DNA of 64,000 nucleotides from Nematostella vectensis (lineage: Eukaryota; Cnidaria; Anthozoa; Actiniaria; Edwardsiidae), in contig NC_064041.1 of the NCBI RefSeq assembly GCF_932526225.1, positions 11,328,813 through 11,392,812 of the forward strand, in the 5' to 3' direction. Below the pieces are notes generated by a model that searched no databases, was not told the origin of the DNA, and saw only the letters and a program-made list of their open reading frames with translations. The position numbers were made by a program, and so were the translations under genes. Below are positions 24,686-36,621 of this stretch, piece after piece (the first letter of the stretch is position 1; each line of letters starts with the position of its first letter).

Positions 24686-26843
24686 CTAGTTACGCTTTCT
24701 GCGGGATCGCTTCTTCTGGACCCCTGCAGTGGGCTTCTGGCTACGCAAGATAGCACAGGCACGACGCATGGCAGGGTCTTTGAGGTCCATGCGGTAGTAG
24801 TTCTTGTCACACACACCCTCAATGGTCTTGAGAGTGCGACGAGAGTCACGACTGATGGTGATCTTGTTCATGATTTTGCCTGGCTTGTTGGCAGCTGAGG
24901 TCAAGAGCAGAAACATTACACTTAGATATGAACAGTAATTTGGTGATTCAATTCTACAAAGTGTCGAGTATGGTTGCATTATTTGCGTTGGCTTTGGCCC
25001 CTGACTTTTCTTTATACATCACAGGGGAAACCAGGGCCAACAAATAAAACATAACTAGTTGTGTTGTGCACCAAATAAGAGGGATGGTCAGCAAACACAC
25101 TATGGGTTTGAGCAAGTTTAGAGTTTGCAAAAACTCTATATGCATTTCTCTTATTTTTTTCTAGTGCTTTTCCCCTTTATCAGTGTTCCACAAAGCCCGG
25201 CATAGAAATGTGACTAGCATTATTTGTTTCTAACCATGCTGGAATATAGTTGCTCAGTTTACTTTACACTAGCTAGAATCATGCAAATGTACTGCATGTC
25301 TTGAAATAACTGTAAATGCTTAGCTTGGCACCAAGCCTCTGATAAGCGCTATAATTAATAAGTGATTCCTTCAAAAATACACCCTCTGCCCCAAAATAAA
25401 ATATGAGAATGACCAAATACAAGGCTTTTAGCACCCCTTAGTTACATTTTTTTTTGTTATTTAACAATGAAAGGTGCATATTGAACATTTATTTAAACTG
25501 TTCTTGTTTAATTCCTACTGTTCAATGATTTAGCTTTAATTTTTCCCCTTCAATTTAATACTTGCAAAGACATGAGGTGTGGCTGTGTTTACCCTTACCC
25601 TTGTTCTTGCGAGTAGTGATAACCACACCCTTTCCACTGGGGGCGGCATCAACACCAACAACCTGTAATTAGACAATGAACAAAACTTCCTCATTTCTGT
25701 GCTGATACTCAACATAATGATAATCTTATATAACATTTTTTTCTGTTCTAACAATAGTAAAATATATCAGAAGTTATCTAGAAGCCATTGAAATATATTA
25801 GATATATAAATTTAATCTTGTCAGGTATGTGTACCAGAAAAAAAAGTGAAATGGGCACCATTATTGAGGTTGGATTTATACAGTTGCCACTCCATCACTT
25901 TAAGCTCCATGGAATAATCAAGTTTCTTTGAAAATGCAGTTGTATTTCTCTTATTGTGATACAACCACGGCCTCTAAGTGAGGAGAGAGCTAAAGAGGGA
26001 AAATGGCAAGATAGCCGTATTAATCCCTGGGTTAGCCCAAACCTACTTTCTAGGATCTGACCCCTGGATAATGGTGAGTGGAGTGGTCAAATTACCTTTT
26101 TATTGACAAGGCCATTGTACTTGAAGGCATTTAGGCCAGTGACATTGTTGGGCTCCTAGACAATCAAAAAGGTAAGTAAAATACTACACTAGAAGTAAGC
26201 AATCATTTATGATAATTTACATTTGAGATGAAAAGACCACATAAATATTTGACTACAAGGTTATTGGTCAATAAGGAAGAGAAATCAACACAGGGTTGAA
26301 ATATCAAGTCTAAAAAAGCCCTGATGACTCAAAATGTTGGTGAAATGTGCTATTTCAAGCTTGTGTTGATTTATTTTCCTGATGCATGTTTAAATGTTGT
26401 ATTAACCATGAACCATATTTAAGGCAAATGCATGCAAAAGAATTGCAAAATAATCGAGGCAATGATTTAATCTTTATTTGCACTGAATACAGCTCATGGA
26501 TAATATGACGTTTGAACTTAGACTGATTCCACCATGCCTTAGAAGACCACTAATCTTCAGCAGTTTTTTCTAGTCAAACCATTTTTCAGATTGATTCATA
26601 TAGACTCTTCATATGTATTTTTGGTAAACCAGCAAATGTATTCTTGTTTGATCACATTGCTACAAAATTTTGTCTGGGGAGCCTTGGGCCCACACCACTC
26701 ATCACAAAGTTTTCAGTCCAGAAAATGTATAGCCAGAAATGTTAATAATAATTTATTCTCACCTTGGTGAGGGTCTTTCCCTGGCTCCTGACCAAGAAAC
26801 AGCTATTGTTTCTGATGATTGACCACTGCAGATCAGACGACAT
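24686..26843 (-). CDS. RPL28: 60S ribosomal protein L28 (eL28)
   Basis: Four coding exons on the minus strand (26763-26843, 26096-26155, 25599-25662, 24686-24894) give 137 residues, the same length as human RPL28. Exon 1 reads MSSDLQWSIIRNNSCFLV; the middle exons give NAFKYNGLVN and GKGVVITTRKN; the last ends MRRACAILRSQKPTAG then a basic KKRSRRKRN tail. eL28 is a eukaryote-specific protein of the large subunit surface. All introns are GT-AG. A splice acceptor lies just before the ATG (26856-26857), so the 5' UTR is split; its probable first exon is at 27893-27916. A minus-strand AATAAA stands at 24657-24662, about 25 bases after the stop codon. Confidence 0.97.
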
Positions 26844-27072
26844 GATGGCTTGTCACTACAATAAATAAAACAACATTTAAGAATGCTATTCAACCACTAT
26901 TTTGTAATGAGTCTATTTGTAAAATTAACTCCAAAATAACCACTAATAAATGAATTTTGATAGTTTGTTGTTAACATCTGATTTTCCATCTGCTTGGGAA
27001 AGCTGATGAACTGGATGCTTTGGGTGTGACTCTGTTTTTTCATGAAGTGTTAACAGGGCTTTCATTAATATT

Positions 27073-27105
27073 AGGCGTACAAACATTAGACATGTTTGTA
27101 CGCCT
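27073..27105. repeat. Perfect 14-bp hairpin in RPL28 first intron
   Basis: Arms AGGCGTACAAACAT (27073-27086) and its exact reverse complement (27092-27105) flank a 5-base loop. On the proposed model it falls in the RPL28 5' UTR intron. No U-run follows it and no function is evident. Confidence 0.7.
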
Positions 27106-27892
27106 CCTTTAACAGGATATATTCTGTCTTACTCTCACGCTAAACAAGCAACAGGGAATTGTTTGTGCACATGTGAGCAAATAATGTACGCCATATAGAA
27201 TTTCCGTTTTGTACAATTACTACCATATTATTGTGAGGTATTCCAAAGTTAATCCTAAAGCACAAAATCCTGGCCGCACAACAACCATGATTCAGTTTTA
27301 TGCTGTTGTTTGAATCAATACATTGCTCTGCCTTCATTCCAACTTGAGTTTTTTTATCAATGAATGTTAGGCCATGAAAAAAAACCCTGATTTACATTTT
27401 TAAAAATGAGATTGCAGAGAAACACACTCATAAACAAGTGTAAACATCTCTTCTGCTGCAAAGCTTTTGCTTTCAGGTTTGTTTCGTTATCTTTTTAGCA
27501 ACAACACTAGATCAATGAAGCCATAAGATTGGTACATCAAATAATTCATAGTCGGCTATAAGTGCGATAATTTTAAAATCACAAGAACTAACATCAGCAG
27601 CATTCACAATTTAAGTTAGGAAGACAATTTTCAAGCTTCTCCACCTCTTAGGCGAAACTTTAAGTAATGTGATAGAGGCCATCGATCGAAATGCATGTGG
27701 GTTTGTGTTCTAAAGATGCTGTGTTTCAAATGCTAATTTCTTCAGCTTACGAGTTAAATCCTCACATCAAAAAACACCAAGAGAAGCCTAAACGGCTTAG
27801 AAATGTAATGACAAGGGTTCTGTATCGTAAAACCGACTCTAAAAGATATAATATGAAAAAATGTACCATGAATTTACAAACTGAACTTTTAC

Positions 27893-27916
27893 CTTGTTCG
27901 ACCACGAGAAAAGAGG
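27893..27916 (-). other. RPL28: Probable non-coding first exon of RPL28 (TOP leader)
   Basis: On the minus strand CCTCTTTTCTCGTGG leads to CGAACAAG followed by a GTAAAAG splice donor. A C followed by an unbroken pyrimidine tract is the 5' terminal oligopyrimidine signature of ribosomal-protein mRNAs, which places them under mTOR/LARP1 translational control. A short leader exon spliced to an acceptor directly before the ATG (26857) is typical for such genes. The exon is inferred from sequence only; the precise transcription start could be one or two bases off. Confidence 0.6.
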
Positions 27917-28048
27917 GATACTTATGCGCGTGCGCAAGCGATGCAGGGGAGCTCGTGCCAGGCCTCCGCGGCTTTCAATATGGCCGACGAGACGAAAAGA
28001 TGATTCATCGGTCAACGAAAGGGAGAAAGGAATAGAAAAGGAAAGAAA
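27917..28048. promoter_or_regulatory. Probable bidirectional promoter RPL28/ODR4
   Basis: This 130-bp segment, GC-richer than its surroundings, separates the proposed RPL28 TOP start (minus) from the ODR4 start codon (plus). It has TGCGCGTGCGCA at about 27925, one base from an NRF1 palindrome, and CAATATGGCCGACG at about 27976, which resembles a YY1 site. No TATA box is seen. This is the usual form of a head-to-head housekeeping promoter; the factor assignments are inferences from consensus resemblance. Confidence 0.5.
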
Positions 28049-31000
28049 ATGGGAAAATCAGTCATCGCAGAGGAGTCTGTTTCGGACTACGTTGCGTCAC
28101 TTTATGGAGCTCGTAAATGGCAAATCGGGCTGATTATCGGTCAGGTATGAGTGGTTTTTATTCCTGATTTGCTGTAGTGGCCTCACAGAACACACGATGA
28201 TAAACAATTTGACTGCTGTGTTTTTAATATTAAACATATTTGAACGTTTCTTTTCTGAGTACGAAAACGTATGTAAGACAATGATGCCCTTTAAATACAA
28301 GGAATGAGTTAAGCACGCACCACTCCCCGCCTCCCAAACTCCACCTCACCCCTAACAAAATTTTCTATGGGATGACTGTGGCTCTCCCATGAATTGAACC
28401 AAATGAAACTAAACTGACTAAGGAAAACACCCCCTTTTGGTAACTGTTCAGTTTACAGCTCATGGACAGGGTGGTAGCAGGGGGTGGGGCACTGGGGGCA
28501 TGTGCCCCCCCCCCCCCCCCCAAATATTTAAAAATATATATAAGGAAGTGACTGGTAGGGGCGTGGCTGTAATGGAAAATACAATGAAAACACAATTTTT
28601 TGTTGTGATTCAGTTAACAGCTCAAAGAGATTATATTGTGCACCTGGTAAGAACACCAGAGCAGACAAATGAAGAACAGAATGAAGAAAAAAGACTGAAG
28701 TCTATAGATGATGTTGATGACAACTGGGCCATCGAACATGCGCACCAGGTGTCAAGAATGTTAACAGGCGGGTTGGAGGTGTTGGGCGTGTTTGTGTTTG
28801 GTCCCCCTGATATGTTGACCAAAGCCCAAGGCAAGCTGAGGCAGCTTGTATATATGATATACAAGAAAACGAGTATCAAGGTTGATGCTTTCTTTCACGC
28901 TCAAGAGGCAATTAGCTCAAGAGTTATTCTTCAAATTTGTTCTCAGACTAAGAAGTAAGTCTAGAAATTTCAAAAAATGGTTAGAGTTACAATGCTTCAT
29001 CTTACCACTTAAAACTGAGATACTGTCATACAGGCCAAAAAAACATCACCCTGCTCTTATAAGAGTAGTATTCGCTTGTGTGATAGAGTTTTTTGTTCAT
29101 TCCATAGAATGACATGCAAAACACTAGATGCATCTGATCCGAAGGTAGGTGTGAATAGAAGGAAAATAAGCCTTCTTTACTAGATGTTTAATCTCTGTGG
29201 GTGTTTTACATACTTGCCAACTTTGAAAGCTCAAAGACTGGGAGGTTGTGCTTCAAATACAAGATCTGTTTAAGAAATTCTCAATAAATTTTCCTTGGAG
29301 ATTACAGTAAATGTATAGGAAGTTTCTGTTATTTTGCCGGGAGATGAAGGCTAAAAACCAAGAGTCTCCCATGAAAACTGGGCAGGTATGGCTTAACTGT
29401 TTGGTAACCATATTATTAAATCCTGAAACCAGAGCTCAATGGAAATATTGGATGACTCCAGCCCTATAGACCAAATCGGCATTAAAATCAATTTGGAAAT
29501 TAATTTTAATTGGAGATGGAGCCAGTGAAGATGGCTAGCTCAGGGTAGGATCCAGGATTTCAAAATTGGGGTTGGATAATGGCCGGATAGACGGCCTATA
29601 ACTGATCCAGTGGTTCTTAATAGGTCGCTACATAGATCTTACAATTCTTTACACTGAATTGGATTTGTCGTGCCAGCAAAGTCAAGCTGGCGAAGGAGAA
29701 TGGACAGTACCTCCCATCCCTCAGACATTTATTTTCTTCAAACAAAGTGTCTTTTCAATTTTTTCTACTCAAGAAGGGGAGTGGATGTCCACCCAATCCA
29801 CCCACCCCCCCTGTATCCACCCCAGTAGCTATACTTTTTATCTGAGGTATATATGTTTAATTAATGCCATTAGTTTTTTTTTACAAAATGTACTACTTAA
29901 CATCTAAGAGAAAACGACTTCTATTATAAAAAATGTCCCCTCTTAATATTTACCAGAGCCTTACAGGTTATACACCTATTTTAAATATTAAGGTTGCACA
30001 CATAAATTTATGTCATCACATTTTACCACATTAAACAACTCTTATCACAATAATACCTATGTACTGTTTACACATTTGTGCTGTTTGATCTTTTCAGGCA
30101 ACTGTTCAACCGGCAGAGCTCAAATACCAGGCATTTACCAGCAAATGGACAACATTGCGAACCCAAATTTTTATAGATACAAAATTTTTAATCCCTGCAA
30201 AGTTAGGAAAAGCTACTCTGCACACTCAATTAGTGGTGAGACTTTTGTTTTTTAACAGTGATTAGCATTCCCACAATGTCAATTTATTATAAAATGTTCC
30301 ATTGATCAGACAGTGGGGATCTTTGTGGGGATCTCTGTGTTTTTTTCTCAATTGAAAAATGAAATAAAACCTGTTTTCACTTTAGGAAAGTCTATCTACA
30401 ACGCTTCATGGTATTTCCAATGGAATATGTACAATTGATGGTAAAATCCTCCCCATGGAACAACAGCTGGTTATATCAGAAAAACAGGTTTGATTAAAAA
30501 AATAGCATTATTACATTGGTTTATCCAGCCCGGGCTGGCAAATCGGGCTTGGATTTTAAACCCGGGCTAGCGGGTTAAAAATTGCCATGTAATCCTGCCC
30601 ACTTTTATCTCCTCCCGCCTAGCCCCACCCTATTAGCCTAAAATGTTCGTCTGGTTTGCAGGGTATATGAGGCATTAGCCTTGGTTTGAATTCCATTTTT
30701 GGAGATTGAAAAATTTGTAAAAGATTTTGTAAAATAAATAGAAATCAACTATTTCTGAACCATGCAGGAGCATACCTTGTTTGGGATTCATGAACTCCTG
30801 CTCACCCCCTCCATATTTTAGCCTCATATATAACATACCATAAACACAATTTAAATTCTCATGTCAAAGGCTAGGTGCCAGGGGGGAGGGGGGGGGGGGG
30901 CACACAGCAACAAATTTGGCATGATAGAAAGTTATCATGGTAATAACAACACTGTAATATTTTGGTTTATTGCTTGATTTTAATGAGAAAATTTGGATGA

Positions 31001-34000
31001 AAACATCTACATATTTCTACAGATTCGTTTTTCTATTTCCGAATATTAAAATAACTAACTCATAAATACATGGAACCATGTTGGCAAAATGTTTGCGAAA
31101 CGAGGTATTTAACTTATCATGAGAGTCAGTTGTTTAATATAATAGCAATTAATTGTACACAAAGTAGCTCATTATGCTCATTTGCATTGACGACTTAAGC
31201 TTTTCGTCACTGAGAATATCTTCAGCGGCTACAGCAATCGTATGGCGTCTTTTTTTCTGAGGGAAAATATCTTCAAAAATATTCAGGGGTGGCACCTTGT
31301 GGGAGGTGCTAATTCCAGCAATAATGAATGGTATTTACTTGTTTTTTTTACAAGGGGAAGGCAAGTCATCATGCCACTAATAAGTCTGATGAACCATTAG
31401 CTGTGGAAATATTTGTTGAAATGGTAAATATTTGTATTCAAAGTAATTACTCAATAATCAATATCCTAGAATATTCTTTGAATTGCTATGTATTTGTCTT
31501 GAACTCAATTCTTACGGTTGTTTTTTTAAAATTCTTGACCAGTCTTCTTGGGGTTCATGTCCAAAGCCGGTTGCTTCAGAGACTGTAGGATGTATGTACA
31601 TGCGTGGCAACATTCAATGCAGAGCTTATGTGAATCAAAAGAGCTCTTGTGGTGAAGCCCTACAGGTAACAAAAATACTATCAAGTAGTTGAATCAAGTA
31701 ACTCAGGCGCTAGCCAGGATTTTCAGCGGGGTGGGGGTGGGGGAATGGAGGGTTCGTTTAACCATTAAGCGGACCATTTTCTCTTAGGTAGCTCGTCCTA
31801 GCTCACAGTGGTACTCAATTTTCCTTCATCAGAGCGGACCTTCTAGTCAAGGGTGGTTCTCCCAAACCCCCAGTTCTGGAACCAGTTTGGTGTCATTTCA
31901 CTGTCATTTTACACACCATAAAGTGTAAAGTGCTATATTAATTTATAGGTACTTCTTGAGTCAATTGGGATCCACCATCCTGAATTTCAGATTCCCATGT
32001 TCTTAAAATATCTCTAATTTGTGCTTTTCCCTAGTGTTTCTCACTGTTGCAATTGTATTCATGGTTTTGGCTTATTGCGACATCTTTAAAAGGAACAATG
32101 TGAAAACCTGGAGACACAAATCAGCAAATTAATTGCTAAAAACAAAGAGAAAGCAAGCTCAGCTTGTGGAGTACTGTAAAATTTTCTATTTTCACAGGCA
32201 TTGAAGCGTGATGCAGTGCGAAGTATGCTGTCAAGATGTGAGGTGCTCTGTGAGGACATCTTGGATGCCCAACAGCAGGAGAATAAAGGTGTGCCTCTTG
32301 CCTTACAAAAAAAAAATACTTGATTTTTTGGGTGGCAAACTTGGACATGCTCAAGCTTTTGGCAATCAGCCAGAAATGTTTCTTTTGCAAAAGTTCATTT
32401 ATTATCCCGGGGGGGGGGATTTTGATAAAAGTAAGGTATAAAATTAGTTGACCCCCCTTTCAGTAGGAACAATATTTTCATTGCCCCCCCCCCCCCCTTA
32501 CGCTTCCCCCATATTTTTGGTGCCCCCCTCCCAAAAATCGAAGAAAGAAGGAGCAAAGCAGGAATGGCAATGACAATGTCAAAGGAACGCAATCAAGAGA
32601 TTAGCTGCAAGCTGGACAGAAAGTGGAGAGGAAGGAATTGGATGAAAACATTAATTCAGAAAAAGAGAAGGCACTCAATTTATCAAAGATGCGTCTAACT
32701 CCAGGTTGCAACCTGATGATGGTTGATGCTATAGATGACGTAAAAGAAGCAAAAAGGCTTTTCAATCTTTTCCTTGCAAGAAAAGCGCAGCATGAAAAAA
32801 GAGAAAAGAAAGAGAGCGAGGAAGACAGCGAATCAGATATGAGAGATTGATGATGGAGATTGAGCGTTTATAGCATTGAAACGTTTTGTTTATATTTTAG
32901 ATATGGAACATAAGCACTTTATTATAATATTTTATAGCGGAAACCATGAAAAAATGTATTTAGTGTGTGGATTGTGCATACCAAATAACTGCACCCAAAC
33001 CGAGACAAGTTAAAGCAAGAAGTCTGATTGGAAACTTTTTCAACTTATATTGTAGAGACAACACCCAGAGGAATCATTGACCCCTCCCCTTTTAAAATCC
33101 AAACGCTTCCGATGTCCCCCCTTTAGACCTCAGAAATTTCTCGGGGCCCCCCTCCCCCCCCAATATCCCCCCCCCCTCGGGATAATAAATGAACTTTCCC
33201 TTATTAAAAAAAATTATTTTTTTTGTCACTGCCGCAGCTGGTGTACTTTTGTGTTTATTTTGACATGGGAAATCATATGATTTTTTAGTGCTAGTCACCT
33301 CTGATTATTGTAATATTGATTATAAAATGCAAGATCAAACAGTCAAATAAATTTGCAATCTACAACCCTTGCAAGTGGGTCAGTTAAAGCCGCATTGTCA
33401 CCAGTTTACTTCCGGTCGATGACGTAACAATCTCCGATTATTTTTAATGGAAAACGTGAAAAATATTTCAAAATTGTAAAAGCAATTGGAAGTTGGAAGT
33501 TTCTTCGAGGATGTGACTGATAATTTAGAGCGAATTACAATTTCAACAGACACTAAAACTTTGATTTTAGTTTTAGTTACCCATGCTCTGACTTTGAAGA
33601 TTCTAAAGCATTAACCATATATTTAAAATTGAGTACAAGCTATTTGTTATCAATTTTTTTTCAAATCCACAATATTATCCTTTGTTATTTGCTTTTAGAA
33701 TCCAATCATCTGGGATTTTTTTAGACATATTTTTTATTTTTTGTAGCATCTCTTGATGGAACATGGGCGTGCCCCAAGCGAGTGTTTACACCCCTCAAAG
33801 GTCCTGTTTGTGTCTGTGATTACATGTTTCAAGATGAGACAACGCAGGTAAGAACATGAAATTCTCTATAACCTTTTATCTAAAGTAATTGTGCAATATA
33901 TAGTAAAGACAAGCTTTTAGATTGATTTTAAAAACTGTTTCGAACTTGATTGAAACTTTTGACAAGTTTCAATCAAGTTCGAAACAGTTTTTCAAATCAA

Positions 34001-35498
34001 GAGAATCCTCCTAAAATGTCACATTTGCTAGTAAGATACGCCAAATTGCTATCCCTTCTTTTAGTTGTGCATTGCCGACTTGTGCTATACCTTGTGTGTT
34101 TAAGCTGGATGTAAACGAAAAATGAATTGATTCAATAACACAATACCATTTCTGCATCAAGAATATAATGAAATAAGTGCCACAAAGTATAATTAAGACT
34201 AGAAAACCTTCAAAACCTTTCTCCCCCCCCCCCCCCCCCCCCGAGATCAACCTTAAGGTCTTGGTAAAGGTAAATTTGACACCACTGTTTTTGTGGCTTT
34301 TGCTAAACCTGTATCAATAGTTCTTAAACTTTATTTTGCAAAAAAAAAAAAAAATCCATAAATCGCCTTCAAAGACCGCTAAAATGGGCCTTTGCTTCCC
34401 GTGACCTGTTGACCGTGAATTCACGCCAAATCTTTGACTTTCTAGCGTATTATTTTGAGGCGAGAACTCGAGCTTGTCGGGCGTAACCTCGCGACGGGTT
34501 TTAAGATATCGCCTTCAAATCTTTGGATCTGATAGATAATTATGCCATGTCATAAAGTGTGTGAGGAATTTTCGACTGACTGCTTTTATAGCACTTTTCG
34601 TGTCCAAATTTTGCCAGAAATGAGAGATCGTGATATTTTGTTGACATTGTCAAATAACAAAAAGGTCTCACACACTTTGCTAGATCATCTATCTGTCATT
34701 GAGATGCAATTACGTGCAAGTGCATGCGCAATAACTCGAAGGTGTATTACGCTCTAGAGTAAACTCCGTACTTTTGAGTTTGAGGCCTCAAAACTTAAAC
34801 ACGGAATTATCTATTGCAAATATAAAACTTACAGGCGATAATTCAATCTTTTATCTTTTATTTGATATATAGTTTGTACAAGTAGTGAATTTTTTTTTCG
34901 CGGACACGTCGTTTACCTTTACCGAGACCTTAATGCCCAGGAATTGGGCGTACGTACATCTCAGGGTAACCAAATATAACATCACTTTCTAAATATATAT
35001 GTCTTGATGATGTTATTCTCTTCAGGACTCTTTCGACCGTTTATCTGAGCTTATGGATGTCACCCCTGACATAGAAGACATAGAGATCTCCGAGATAATT
35101 CCAGGTATTTAGAATGGTTCGTGGAGCGAGGGAGTGGGCGGGCGGGGGATCTAATATCCCACAAACTCAAGAAAAGGGCTTTCTATGTGTTCTTAGAAAA
35201 CCTGTTCAGGTTACGTTATGAATTTCAAACTTTTAGCTCTGGCTTCCCCGTAGCAGCGATAATAGCATAACTCGGGACTCTTAAATATTTCTAACTTATT
35301 TTACTAGGTGTTGCTCAAGTCGAGGAGATTAGCAGGAAATTTAGTGCTGAAAGGGATAGATTGACGTCATCAGGAAAGAACCAATCAGAAGAATCGAGTA
35401 GTAGTAAGTCAAGTTTTACTGTGATAGGCTTGCTGGTAGGTGCCGTGTCTGCTTTAGTTGCTGCTGGTGCGGCATTGTTCTTGGGAGATCAGAACTAA
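28049..35498 (+). CDS. ODR4: ODR-4 homolog, receptor-trafficking membrane protein
   Basis: Eleven coding exons: 28049-28144, 28614-28954, 29108-29144, 30098-30235, 30386-30487, 31355-31423, 31543-31665, 32198-32288, 33747-33847, 35026-35104, 35308-35498. They sum to 1368 bases and 455 residues, against 454 for human ODR4, with every phase matching. Diagnostic segments are EHAHQVSRMLTGGLEVLGVF (human has EHACQVSRMLPGGLLVLGVF), IQCRAYVNQ, RCEVLCEDIL and a single C-terminal membrane helix (FTVIGLLVGAVSALVAAGAA). ODR-4 works at the ER/Golgi, with ODR-8/UFSP2, to help GPCRs reach cilia or the surface. The long introns hold MITEs, a hairpin and homopolymers. AATAAA at 35750. It lies head to head with RPL28. 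Confidence 0.93.
29209..29393. mobile_element. Small MITE in ODR4 intron 3
   Basis: Imperfect inverted ends CATACTTGCCAACTTTG (left) and AAACTGGGCAGGTATG (right) bound about 185 bp containing CGGGAGATGAAGGC and GAGTCTCCCATG. I saw this kind of CGGGAGA/TCTCCC composition in other animal MITEs, but cannot name a family. Confidence 0.5.
32388..33207. mobile_element. Inverted-repeat element in ODR4 intron 8
   Basis: AAAGTTCATTTATTATCCC followed by a G run (about 32391) recurs in reverse complement as a C run then GGGATAATAAATGAACTTT at about 33175-33202. Roughly 820 bp lie between the ends, including several C homopolymers and one frame of 75 residues. It looks like a non-autonomous element; I did not establish target duplications. 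Confidence 0.55.
32623..32850 (+). CDS. Unidentified charged reading frame within intronic element
   Basis: A frame of about 75 residues, rich in Lys and Glu, is visible: it starts near MERKELDENI, has a central MRLTPGCNLMMVDAIDD segment and ends in an acidic SEEDSESDMRD tail. The open frame extends a few codons upstream to a possible acceptor (CTGGACAG). I do not recognise the family. It lies inside an intron of ODR4, in the same direction, and between inverted repeats, so a fragment of a transposon or processed gene is more likely than an ODR4 exon: the ODR4 protein is complete without it and the phase does not fit. Confidence 0.2.
   Translation: MERKELDENINSEKEKALNLSKMRLTPGCNLMMVDAIDDVKEAKRLFNLFLARKAQHEKREKKESEEDSESDMRD
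33922..34000. repeat. Near-perfect 37-bp hairpin in ODR4 intron 9
   Basis: Arms 33930-33958 and 33964-33992 are exact reverse complements over 29 bases, with a 5-base loop (TTGAC). The pairing continues outward to 33922 and 34000 with one mismatch. It would fold on either strand. Confidence 0.9.
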
Positions 35499-35801
35499 AT
35501 TAGACGGTGGATTTAAACAGCTTAGTCCCTGGCCTTATCAACGGGTTTCCTGTGCTCGTAGTAAGCCGTGAGGAGGCCCGGGGTCTGGGCCGAGCTCGCG
35601 CACAGAGAAGGTTCCCTGTGGTGTCTTATCTACCACAGGAAACCCGGTCAGAATGCCAGTGACAAGGTTGGGCTAGATTGGTACCGCCATTGGACGGGAA
35701 TAACTCATAACGCATTCACCTTTGATCAAATCTTAACCAAAATTTGCGCAATAAAAATTAAGTATACTCATTAAGATCAGACTCAGAACACTTGATTCCT
35801 T

Positions 35802-36033
35802 AGCCTGCTTGCAGACGGTACTCGGTGCAAACGGGCGCCATATTGTATTTTAAGCCGCGTGGTTCTTGGGGGCGAGGGTTCTTTCCCTCTTCTCTTCTTT
35901 CCCCCCTGCCCTGCGTCCGTGTTTGCGCTCGCCGCCAGGAACCACGCGGCTTATAATACAAGATGGCGCCCGATCACCGAACGGAGAGGGTTTTCCGCGA
36001 TAATAACACCAAGTACCGCCTGCAAGCAGGCTA
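35802..36033. mobile_element. MITE with TA target duplication, copy A
   Basis: Inverted ends GCCTGCTTGCAGACGGTAC (left, from 35803) and GTACCGCCTGCAAGCAGGC (right, to 36031) lie between TA dinucleotides. A second inner inverted segment (AAGCCGCGTGGTTC and GAACCACGCGGCTT) makes most of the element one large hairpin; the left arm lacks about 45 bases present in the right arm. A half copy is at 12795-12914. TA duplication fits a Tc1/mariner-like or related mobiliser. Confidence 0.85.
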
Positions 36034-36144
36034 TTGGTTCCTTCGCTCCTGTTTATCAGCCACGATAGTAGAAATAGAATAAAACCAGCCTTATCTGTCA
36101 TTCTTATAATTTATTGGAGTCAGACAAATTATCATATAGTTAAT

Positions 36145-36621
36145 TACCTTATTATAGGAAATTAACGTTGTAGATATTAACGTGTATCAAATGTACGCGT
36201 ATCAAATTAACGCGAATATTTTCGGACAACTCTTCTCAAAACAAGTGAAATTAACGCGAATTTGAGCATAACGTATTCAGATAAACTAAATTAACGCGGA
36301 TCCCAAAAGATAGTAGAATTTATTTCTCAATTTGCTGCTCGGAAATACTTGTATTATGCCGAAAGTGATGACAAGCCAGACCAAGAAGACAATTAAACAT
36401 TTTGTGAAGCTCCTTATTAAAAACAGTATTGTTCAAGAAGTCGTTGAATTTTGTTTTCGATTTTTGATAACATTCAGTAATAATTAATGTTTACTAAATT
36501 AAGTTTAGCTTAATTAATGTATTTCAAATTAACAATACACTTAATTAAGGTACATTTAATTGACGCGGATTTTTCAAATACGCGTTAATTAAGTTGAGCG
36601 TTAATTTCCTATAATAAGGTA
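36145..36621. mobile_element. MITE with 23-bp ends, 477 bp
   Basis: The 23-bp ends at 36145-36167 and 36599-36621 (beginning TACCTTATTATAGG) are exact reverse complements. TA stands at both tips, which may be the target duplication. The inside is rich in TTAACGCG and TACGCG motifs in both orientations and encodes nothing. Confidence 0.85.

Noticed and set aside
26586-26705. Possible box C/D snoRNA in an RPL28 intron (GTGATGA at 26699-26705, CTGA at 26586-26589, minus strand)
   Set aside because: Spacing of about 120 nt, no convincing terminal stem and no clear C'/D' boxes; chance occurrence cannot be excluded.
28437-28613. Upstream extension of ODR4 exon 2 in the same frame
   Set aside because: It crosses a poly-C run and a MITE-like segment; the acceptor at 28611-28613 restores the ODR4 protein after GLIIGQ in phase 0.
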